64,000 nucleotides of DNA from Nocardioides sp. Root140 (GTDB lineage Bacteria; Actinomycetota; Actinomycetes; Propionibacteriales; Nocardioidaceae): assembly GCF_001426745.1 (NCBI RefSeq), contig NZ_LMFI01000010.1, forward strand, positions 444,693 through 508,692. The letters are read 5' to 3'. The translations under genes and the position numbers were made by a program. Position 1 is the first letter of the stretch. Each line of letters opens with the position of its first letter. Positions 56,761 through 64,000 of the stretch are shown piece after piece. The notes under the pieces were generated by a model. It ran no database searches and was not told the origin of the DNA. It saw only the letters and a program-made list of their open reading frames with translations.

Positions 56761-56898
56761 CGAACCGTGTGTTCTTGCGTCGCGAACCGTGGATGGTTGC
56801 GCCCCGAACCGTGGGTTCTTGCGGTCTTGCACCAAGAACTCACGGCTCGGACGTCAAGAACCCACGGCTCGCGCATCAAGAACCCACGGTTGGGGATG
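56761..56898. repeat. Palindromic array of six 22-bp units (CGCGAACCGTGGGTT family)
   Basis: Three forward units begin at 56761, 56783 and 56805 (core CGAACCGTG, GGTTCTTG), and three inverted units begin at 56833, 56855 and 56877 (CAAGAACCCACGG, then CTCG or TTGG). The period is exactly 22 bases in each arm, with an 8-base centre. The whole forms one long potential hairpin between mug and the tuf terminator. The unit matches the array at 37011-37076. Confidence 0.92.
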
Positions 56899-56900
56899 CG

Positions 56901-56934
56901 AAAGGCCCTGCACCGCGAGCGGTGCAGGGCCTTT
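56901..56934 (-). terminator. Terminator hairpin of the str operon
   Basis: AAAGGCCCTGCACCGC and GCGGTGCAGGGCCTTT form a perfect 16-base stem, 23 bases beyond the tuf stop. The AAAGG...CCTTT base gives a short T run on either strand, so it may work in both directions. Confidence 0.92.
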
Positions 56935-56957
56935 CGGGTGAAGCAGGTGAGGCTAGA

Positions 56958-58151
<1,194 letters not shown>

Positions 58152-58226
58152 TGTGGGCTCCTCCTGGGTTGTGTGTTTCTTGACTCGTAAATGTGGGTGT
58201 TGCTGTGCCGAGGATCCGGACGAGTG

Positions 58227-60338
58227 TCACTCGCCGCGAACCTTCTTGATGATCTCGTCGGCGACGTTCGTGGGAACCTCGGCGTACGAGTCGAACTCCA
58301 TCGAGTACGACGCCTGGCCTGAGGTCTTGGACCTCAGGTCGCCAACGTACCCGAACATCTCGGAAAGCGGCACGAGCGCGTTGACGACCATGTCGCCGTG
58401 ACGCTCTTCCTGTGCCTGGATCTGACCGCGACGCGAGTTGATGTCACCGATGACGGTTCCGAGGAAGCTGTCAGGGGTGGTCACCTCGACCGCGAACATC
58501 GGCTCGAGCAGCACCGGCTTCGCCATGCGGGCGGCCTCCTTGAAGGCCTGGTTGCCGGCGAGCTTGAACGCGAGCTCGGACGAGTCGACGTCGTGGTAGG
58601 CGCCGTCCTCGAGCGTGAACTTCACGTCGACCATCGGGTAGCCGGCGAGCACGCCGAACTCCATGGCGGCCTGGCCACCCTGGTCGACCGACGGGATGTA
58701 CTCGCGCGGCACGCGGCCACCCGAGACGTTGTTCACGAACTCGTAGCCGGCACCAGTGCCGGTCTCCGGGTCGATGTTGGGGCCGAGCGAGATGACGACC
58801 TTGGCGAACTGACCCGAACCACCGGTCTGCTTCTTGTGGGTGTAGCTGTGGTTCGTGACGTCCTTGCGGAGCGTCTCGCGGTAGGCCACCTGCGGCTTGC
58901 CGACGGTCGCCTCGACGCGGAACTCGCGCTTCATGCGGTCGACGAGGATCTCCAGGTGGAGCTCGCCCATGCCGGCGATGATCGTCTGGCCGGTCTCTTC
59001 GTCGGTCTTCACCGTGAAGGTCGGGTCCTCGTCGGAGAGGCGCTGGATCGCGGTGCCCAGCTTCTCCTGGTCGGACTTCGTCTTCGGCTCGATGGCGACC
59101 TCGATCACCGGGGCCGGGAACGACATGGACTCGAGGACGACCGGGTTCTGCGGGTCACACAGGGTGTGACCGGTCTTGGTGTCCTTGAGGCCCATGACGG
59201 CGACGATCTGGCCAGCACCCACCGACGCGATCTCCTCGCGCTTGTTGGCGTGCATCTGGTAGACCTTGCCGATGCGCTCCTTGCGGCCGTTGACCGGGTT
59301 GAGCACCGTCGAACCGGCCTCGAGCTTGCCGGAGTAGACGCGGACGTAGATCAGCTTGCCGAGGTGCGGGTCGGTCGCGATCTTGTAGGCAAGACCGGAG
59401 AACGGCTCGTCGTCGGAAGGCTGACGCACGATCTCCTTCTCCTCGTCGTTGGGCGCGTGCCCGACGATGCCCTCGATGTCGAGGGGCGAGGGAAGGAACT
59501 TGACGACCGCGTCGAGCAGGGGCTGGACGCCCTTGTTCTTGAAGGCGGTGCCACAGAGGACCGGGTTGAGCTTGTCGGCGAGCGTCGCGCGACGGATGGC
59601 CGCCTCGAGCTCCTCGACGGTGAACTCACCCTCCTCGAGGTACTTCTCCATGATCTCGTCGTCGGCCTCGGAGAGCGTCTCGAGCAGCTTGATGCGGTAT
59701 TCCGCGGCCTGCTCGGCCAGCTCGGCGGGGATCTCCTCGACGGTGTAGTCCTCACCCATCGTGGTCTCGCCACGCCAGGTCAGGGCACGCATGCCGACCA
59801 GGTCGACGACACCGAGGAAGTCGCCCTCGGCGCCGATCGGGATCTGGAGCACCAGCGGGGTGGAGTTGAGCCGCTCGACCATCATGTCGACGCAACGGAA
59901 GAAGTCGGCACCGGTGCGGTCCAGCTTGTTCACGAAGCACATGCGGGGGACGGAGTACTTGTTGGCCTGACGCCACACCGTCATGGTCTGGGGCTCGACA
60001 CCGGCAACACCGTCGAAGACCGCGACGGCACCGTCGAGGACGCGCAGCGAGCGCTCGACCTCGGCGGTGAAGTCGACGTGACCCGGGGTGTCGATGATGT
60101 TGATCTGGTGCTTCTTCCACCAGCAGGTGGTCGCAGCAGAGGTGATCGTGATGCCACGCTCCTGCTCCTGCTCCATCCAGTCCATCGTGGCCGCACCCTC
60201 GTGGACTTCACCGATCTTGTAGGTGATGCCCGTGTAGAACAGGATGCGCTCGGTGGTGGTGGTCTTACCGGCATCGATGTGCGCCATGATGCCGATGTTG
60301 CGGACCGTGTTGAGGTCCGTGGTGATGTCGACAGCCAC
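58227..60338 (-). CDS. fusA: Elongation factor G
   Basis: Drives translocation. The 703-residue GTPase has [19 protein letters not shown] (G1), [10 protein letters not shown] (G2), DTPGHVDFT (G3) and [10 protein letters not shown] (G4), with domains II-V following, including GRGVPREY-type [15 protein letters not shown]. Standard length. The 75-base gap to tuf and 56-base gap to rpsG fit one operon. Confidence 0.99.
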   Translation of the reverse strand: MAVDITTDLNTVRNIGIMAHIDAGKTTTTERILFYTGITYKIGEVHEGAATMDWMEQEQERGITITSAATTCWWKKHQINIIDTPGHVDFTAEVERSLRVLDGAVAVFDGVAGVEPQTMTVWRQANKYSVPRMCFVNKLDRTGADFFRCVDMMVERLNSTPLVLQIPIGAEGDFLGVVDLVGMRALTWRGETTMGEDYTVEEIPAELAEQAAEYRIKLLETLSEADDEIMEKYLEEGEFTVEELEAAIRRATLADKLNPVLCGTAFKNKGVQPLLDAVVKFLPSPLDIEGIVGHAPNDEEKEIVRQPSDDEPFSGLAYKIATDPHLGKLIYVRVYSGKLEAGSTVLNPVNGRKERIGKVYQMHANKREEIASVGAGQIVAVMGLKDTKTGHTLCDPQNPVVLESMSFPAPVIEVAIEPKTKSDQEKLGTAIQRLSDEDPTFTVKTDEETGQTIIAGMGELHLEILVDRMKREFRVEATVGKPQVAYRETLRKDVTNHSYTHKKQTGGSGQFAKVVISLGPNIDPETGTGAGYEFVNNVSGGRVPREYIPSVDQGGQAAMEFGVLAGYPMVDVKFTLEDGAYHDVDSSELAFKLAGNQAFKEAARMAKPVLLEPMFAVEVTTPDSFLGTVIGDINSRRGQIQAQEERHGDMVVNALVPLSEMFGYVGDLRSKTSGQASYSMEFDSYAEVPTNVADEIIKKVRGE

Positions 60339-60394
60339 TTAAGTGATGTCCCCTCGAAAAGAGTTGGTCGCGATGACAGGCTCGAGAGCCTGCG

Positions 60395-60865
60395 TCACCA
60401 GCGGTAGTGGGCGAAGGCCTTGTTGGACTCGGCCATCTTGTGAGTGTCTTCGCGCTTCTTGACAGCGGCACCGAGGCCGTTGCTGGCGTCGAGGATCTCG
60501 TTCATCAGGCGCTCGGCCATCGTCTTCTCACGACGGTCCTTCGCGTAGCCGACGAGCCAGCGCAGCGCGAGCGTGGAGCCTCGGGTGCCCTTGACCTCGA
60601 CCGGAACCTGGTAGGTCGCGCCACCGACACGGCGGGACTTGACCTCGATGGCCGGCTTGACGTTGTCGAGTGCACGCTTGAGCGTGACGACGGGGTCGGT
60701 GCCGGTCTTCTCGCGGCAACCCTCGAGCGCGGTGTAGACGATGCGCTGGGCGACCTGCTTCTTGCCGTCCATCAGCACCTTGCTGACGAGCTGGGAGACG
60801 ACAGGCGAGCCGTAGACCGGGTCGACGTCGATCGGGCGCTTGGGAGCGGGACCCTTGCGAGGCAT
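60395..60865 (-). CDS. rpsG: 30S ribosomal protein S7
   Basis: Primary binder of the 16S 3' domain. The 156 residues run [20 protein letters not shown] to [15 protein letters not shown], with [20 protein letters not shown]. The ATG shares a base with the rpsL stop (TAATG). Standard length. Confidence 0.98.
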   Translation of the reverse strand: MPRKGPAPKRPIDVDPVYGSPVVSQLVSKVLMDGKKQVAQRIVYTALEGCREKTGTDPVVTLKRALDNVKPAIEVKSRRVGGATYQVPVEVKGTRGSTLALRWLVGYAKDRREKTMAERLMNEILDASNGLGAAVKKREDTHKMAESNKAFAHYRW

Positions 60866-61239
60866 TAGCTCTTCTCCTTCTTCGCGCCGTAGCGGCTACG
60901 GGCCTGCTTGCGGTTCTTGACACCCTGGGTGTCGAGCGAGCCGCGAATGATCTTGTAGCGAACACCGGGGAGGTCCTTCACACGACCGCCGCGGACGAGC
61001 ACGATCGAGTGCTCCTGGAGGTTGTGGCCAACGCCCGGGATGTACGCCGTGACCTCGACGCCGCTGGACAGGCGCACACGGGCGACCTTGCGCAGGGCGG
61101 AGTTCGGCTTCTTCGGGGTGGTGGTGTAGACGCGGGTGCAGACGCCTCGGCGCTGCGGCGATCCCTTCAGGGCAGGCGTCTTGTTCTTCGACACCTTGTC
61201 CTGGCGGCCCTTGCGGACCAACTGCTGAATGGTGGGCAC
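60865..61239 (-). CDS. rpsL: 30S ribosomal protein S12
   Basis: Decoding-centre protein, the target of streptomycin-resistance changes. The 124 residues start [31 protein letters not shown] holds the classic lysine, [11 protein letters not shown] and the [13 protein letters not shown] end follow. The wild-type [10 protein letters not shown] is present, so no S12-type resistance is predicted. GTG 61239 is the family start; the str promoter must lie in 61240-61397. Confidence 0.98.
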   Translation of the reverse strand: MPTIQQLVRKGRQDKVSKNKTPALKGSPQRRGVCTRVYTTTPKKPNSALRKVARVRLSSGVEVTAYIPGVGHNLQEHSIVLVRGGRVKDLPGVRYKIIRGSLDTQGVKNRKQARSRYGAKKEKS

Positions 61240-61397
61240 CTTGGTGGTTCCCCTTCGTTGTCTCTCACAGGACCCGACGACTTGTCGGGAACGAAAACTG
61301 CTCAAATGCCCGGTTGGGCATGGTGTCCGGGTGGTGCTTGGCAACCCCGTCTGGCCACCCCCGCGCTCGGGCGTGTCGGCCGTTTCAGATGCGCCGA

Positions 61398-62699
61398 CTA
61401 TTTTCGAGCACGCGCAACGGCCGGGTTGTCCCAGACACGAGGGAACACGTTACCCGGTGCCCCAGCGGGGGTCAAAACGGAACGAGAGCCCCTGTTCATG
61501 CGCCAGAACACCAGCACGGCCACGCCGACACCGGCGATGGTGAGCAGACCACCGAAGATCAGGGTCCAGCGAGCCCCGAAGGACTCCCCGATCCACCCGA
61601 TCACGGGTGAGCCGAGGGGCGTACCGCCCATCACGATGGTCATGTAGAGCGCCATCACCCGACCGCGCAGCTGGGGGTCGGACTCGAGCTGCATCACCGC
61701 GTTGGCGGAGTTGAGCAGGGTGAGCGTGCAGAGGCCGATCGCGGGACTGAACAGCGCGAAGGCGACGTACGACGGCATCAGGCCGGCCACCACCTCGGCG
61801 ATGCCGAACCCGAGCGCAGCCACGACCAGCAGCCGCATGCGGATCCGGACCCGGCGGGCGGCCATCAGGGCACCGGCCAGCGAACCGATCGCCATCGTCG
61901 AGCCGAGCAGGCCGAACTCACCGGCGCCCTTGCCGTAGACGTCGGTCGCCATCAGCGCGGACGTGATCTGGAAGTTCATCCCGAACGTGCCGGCGAAGAA
62001 GACCAGGATCAGGATCATCACCATCTTGGGCTTCCCCCTGACGTAGCGGACCCCCTCCCGGAGCGCCCCCGGGGCGCGTTCGACCCGTTTCGGCGTGTGG
62101 AGGAGGTCGGCGTCCATGCGCTCGAGCTGCCAGATGACGGCGGCGTAGGAGACCGCGTTGATCAGGATCACCCAGCCGGTCGCCCAGGCGCCACCGCCGA
62201 GGGCACCGATCATCAGGCCGGCCAGGCCGGGGCCGAGGATGCGGGCCATGTTGAACGTGGCCGAGTTGAGCCCCACCGCGTTGGTGAGGTCGTCGGCGTC
62301 GACCATCTCCGAGACGAACGACTGGCGGGCGGGGGCGTCGAAGGCGGAGGCGATGCCGAAGACGAAGGCGATCGTGTAGACGTGCCAGACCTCGACCACA
62401 CCGAGCACGGTGATCAGGCCGAGGGCGAACGAGGCGACACCCATGGCGGCCTGGGTCACCTGCAGCAGGCGGCGCTTGTCGAAGCGGTCAGCGATCACGC
62501 CGGCGTACGGCGAGAGGAGCAGGACGGGCAGGAACTGGAGTCCGGTGGTGATGCCGAGGGCGGTGCCGCTGGCCGTGAGGACCAGGATCAACCAGTCCTG
62601 GGCCACTCGCTGCATCCAGGTGCCGACGTTCGAGACGAGGCTGCCGGCGGCATAGCGCCGGTAGTTCGGGTTGTGCAGGGAGCGGAAGGTGGGACTCAC
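61398..62699 (-). CDS. MFS transporter (EntS/MFS_3-type exporter)
   Basis: A 433-residue integral membrane protein with about 12 hydrophobic segments. [20 protein letters not shown] followed by [16 protein letters not shown] is the pattern of the MFS_3 group, and the loop 2-3 motif is [13 protein letters not shown]. Such proteins export siderophores or drugs. It lies 51 bases downstream of a marR gene on the same strand, so it is the probable target of that regulator. The substrate is unknown. Confidence 0.92.
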   Translation of the reverse strand: MSPTFRSLHNPNYRRYAAGSLVSNVGTWMQRVAQDWLILVLTASGTALGITTGLQFLPVLLLSPYAGVIADRFDKRRLLQVTQAAMGVASFALGLITVLGVVEVWHVYTIAFVFGIASAFDAPARQSFVSEMVDADDLTNAVGLNSATFNMARILGPGLAGLMIGALGGGAWATGWVILINAVSYAAVIWQLERMDADLLHTPKRVERAPGALREGVRYVRGKPKMVMILILVFFAGTFGMNFQITSALMATDVYGKGAGEFGLLGSTMAIGSLAGALMAARRVRIRMRLLVVAALGFGIAEVVAGLMPSYVAFALFSPAIGLCTLTLLNSANAVMQLESDPQLRGRVMALYMTIVMGGTPLGSPVIGWIGESFGARWTLIFGGLLTIAGVGVAVLVFWRMNRGSRSVLTPAGAPGNVFPRVWDNPAVARARK

Positions 62700-62750
62700 G
62701 GCCGAGCCTCAGCGTGCTGACGAGGGAAGGGGTGCGGGATCAAAGCGTGG

Positions 62751-63200
62751 TCAGTCCTCCTCTGCCATGCGTTGCAGGATCGGGGCGGCGGCACGCAGGA
62801 CCGCGCGCTCCTCGGTGGTCAGGTCGGAGAGGCGCCGGGCCAGCCACGCGTCTCGACGTGCACGGTCGGCCAGGAGGGTCTCTCGACCCTTCTCGGTGAG
62901 TGCCACGACGACCTGGCGGCCGTCGGACTCGTGGGGGCGGCGGGTGGCGTAGCCGCCGTCGACCAGGCTGTTGACGGTGCGGGTCATCGACGGCGGCTGG
63001 ACCCGCTCTCGACGGGCCAGCTGGCCGACGGTGCAGTCGCCGTGGCGCGCCAGGCAGCCGAGCACCGCCATCGTCGGGATGCTCAGCTCGTTGTCGGGAG
63101 CACGCTCGGACGTGAGACGTCGACGCAGGCGCATGACCGAGAGCCGCAACTCCGAGGCCAGCCCCGCATTGGTGCGGACGGCTTTCTCAACAGTTGGCAT
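62751..63200 (-). CDS. MarR-family transcriptional regulator
   Basis: A 149-residue winged-helix protein: LSIPTMAVLGCLARHGDCTV, the recognition helix VQPPSMTRTVNSLVDGGYAT and the wing RRPHESDGRQVVVALTEKG, then dimerisation helices ending APILQRMAEED. ATG 63200 is used because a -10-like TATGCT ends six bases before it, which implies a leaderless message; an ATG at 63218 lies inside the operator. It probably represses itself and the MFS gene downstream. Confidence 0.92.
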   Translation of the reverse strand: MPTVEKAVRTNAGLASELRLSVMRLRRRLTSERAPDNELSIPTMAVLGCLARHGDCTVGQLARRERVQPPSMTRTVNSLVDGGYATRRPHESDGRQVVVALTEKGRETLLADRARRDAWLARRLSDLTTEERAVLRAAAPILQRMAEED

Positions 63201-63204
63201 GTGT

Positions 63205-63230
63205 TTAGCATAGGTCATTACCCATGCTAA
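63205..63230 (-). promoter_or_regulatory. MarR operator overlapping a promoter
   Basis: TTAGCATAGGT, CATT, ACCCATGCTAA: an inverted repeat with 11-base arms, ten of 11 matching, and a four-base centre. On the minus strand TATGCT (63212-63207) can be a -10 and TTGCTT (63234-63229) a -35, 16 bases apart, so a bound dimer would block polymerase. The predicted start of transcription falls at the marR ATG. Confidence 0.82.
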
Positions 63231-63250
63231 GCAAATTCAAGGGACGCGAC

Positions 63251-63880
63251 TCAGGTGTGCTTCTCCCAGCACGCCAGCACGCTGGTGGCCACGGCGTAGG
63301 CCAGGTCCGCCTGCGTCATGTCGCCGTCCGGGCCGAGCCCGTCGGGCAGTGCCGTGGCGTCGACCTCGAGCGTCTTGTCGTCCTTGATGAACACGGCGAC
63401 GCCGTCGCCGGTCTCGTAGGCGGGCAGGCCGAGGCTGGTCATGCCGACGATGTCCTGGGCGTCGTCGAGCGTCGTCCGCAGTGTCTCGTAGTGGTCGCGC
63501 CCGGACTGCGCGTCGGTGGCGTCGTGGACCGAGAGGACCAACGGACCCTCGGGGAGGCTGTAGGTGCAGGTGTACATCGGCTCGGACCACGACGCCTGGC
63601 GCGTCGGGGCCTTCCCGAGACCGGAGATGCGCTGCACGTCGTCGGCGACGTCACCGTCACACACCATGCGGGCCGCGGGAGACGGCTCGGCGCCCGCTGG
63701 TTCGGCGCCGCCCGACTGCATCTCGTCGTCGGACATCACCGAGCCGTCGGGCATCGTGTGGGAGCCCGTCGAGCTCTTGTCCGGCGCGGGCTTCGACTCG
63801 TTGTCGGCCGCCGTCGAGCCGCAGCCGGTCAGCAGCACCGAGGCCGCAGCGACCGCAGCCCATCGTGTCGTGCGGTTCAT
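63251..63880 (-). CDS. Lipoprotein of unknown function
   Basis: A 209-residue exported protein. The signal ends in the lipobox LLTGCG (Cys20), so it should be anchored by lipid to the outside of the membrane. A Ser/Asp/Glu/Met-rich linker follows, then a domain of about 135 residues from VCDGDVADDVQRI with three cysteines and YTCTYSLPEGPLVLSVHDAT. The domain looks like small exported actinobacterial folds but was not assigned. It lies just upstream of marR, reading in the same direction. The bases 63881-64000 show no gene. Confidence 0.82.
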   Translation of the reverse strand: MNRTTRWAAVAAASVLLTGCGSTAADNESKPAPDKSSTGSHTMPDGSVMSDDEMQSGGAEPAGAEPSPAARMVCDGDVADDVQRISGLGKAPTRQASWSEPMYTCTYSLPEGPLVLSVHDATDAQSGRDHYETLRTTLDDAQDIVGMTSLGLPAYETGDGVAVFIKDDKTLEVDATALPDGLGPDGDMTQADLAYAVATSVLACWEKHT

Positions 63881-64000
63881 TCCAGACTCCCGTCGTCGTG
63901 CCGGATCGCGAACGGTTCACCAGTGGTTCGTCCCGGAGGCACACCCGGATTGGTGTGGCTCCGTCCCGGAACTTGGCAGATCCCACCAATCCGATGGCAC

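Noticed and set aside
56761..56898. Possible CRISPR array upstream of mug
   Set aside because: Units abut without unique spacers, half are inverted, and no cas gene is near.
58398..60407. A 669-codon plus-strand frame opposite fusA
   Set aside because: Shadow of EF-G, rich in Asp, Val and Leu, as expected from the complement of GC-biased codons.

Overview
The window comes from a high-GC actinobacterium, most likely Nocardioides or a close relative in the Nocardioidaceae. The reasons are the strong G/C bias at third codon positions (which also opens long meaningless frames on the opposite strand), two SigE-family sigma factors, an FHA-ABC fusion resembling mycobacterial Rv1747, the short mycobacterial-type adenylate kinase, an actinobacterial NnrE/NnrD fusion and the actinobacterial order of the ribosomal operons. 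Genus is inference; no rRNA or tRNA gene was seen.

Layout. (1) 1-111 is the tail of a gene cut by the window edge, perhaps an HNH/DUF222 protein. (2) 391-10220, minus strand, is a metabolic and tRNA-modification block: glmS, acpS, nnr, plsC, alr, an alpha/beta hydrolase, a GNAT-TsaE fusion, tsaB, rimI and tsaD. From alr to tsaD most junctions overlap; together these genes supply UDP-GlcNAc and D-Ala for the wall, phospholipid acylation, acyl-carrier activation and t6A37 of tRNA. (3) coaA lies divergent to glmS; then come a secreted protein of unknown function, two paralogous two-domain GNAT acetyltransferases, glmM and the rplM-rpsI pair. (4) 17004-19695, plus strand: citrate synthase (with an abnormal 3' end), a CREST/ceramidase-like membrane protein and a DoxX protein. 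(5) 19732-29534 is a mixed block: acyl-CoA synthetase, ABC-F ATPase, the first SigE-family sigma/membrane-protein module, a PAP2 membrane protein, an RsmC-like methyltransferase, truA, a PfkB sugar kinase, a GntR regulator and a DUF2786 protein.

(6) 29615-33780 is the alpha operon, transcribed infA-rpmJ-rpsM-rpsK-rpsD-rpoA-rplQ. (7) 34071-39735 is an accessory interruption: LLM oxidoreductase, the second sigma/membrane-protein module and the FHA-ABC transporter. (8) 39790-46914 is the spc region, from rplN to map, with secY and adk. (9) 47033-52603 is the S10 operon, rpsJ to rpsQ. (10) 53007-56738 holds a TPR protein, an uncharacterised membrane protein, trmB and mug. (11) 56958-61239 is the str operon rpsL-rpsG-fusA-tuf. 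(12) The end holds a marR-MFS unit with a clear operator and a lipoprotein gene.

The most unusual features are: (a) ribosomal proteins L17 and L4 carry the same extra C-terminal domain of about 50 residues on acidic linkers; (b) several intergenic spaces hold short tandem or palindromic arrays with very regular 21-, 22-, 45- or 51-bp periods, one family occurring twice in the window; (c) citrate synthase has lost its normal stop and its frame runs into the next gene; (d) a GNAT domain is fused to TsaE; (e) the two SigE-family sigma genes share an upstream motif. No CRISPR array, prophage, insertion sequence or clearly novel defence system was found.
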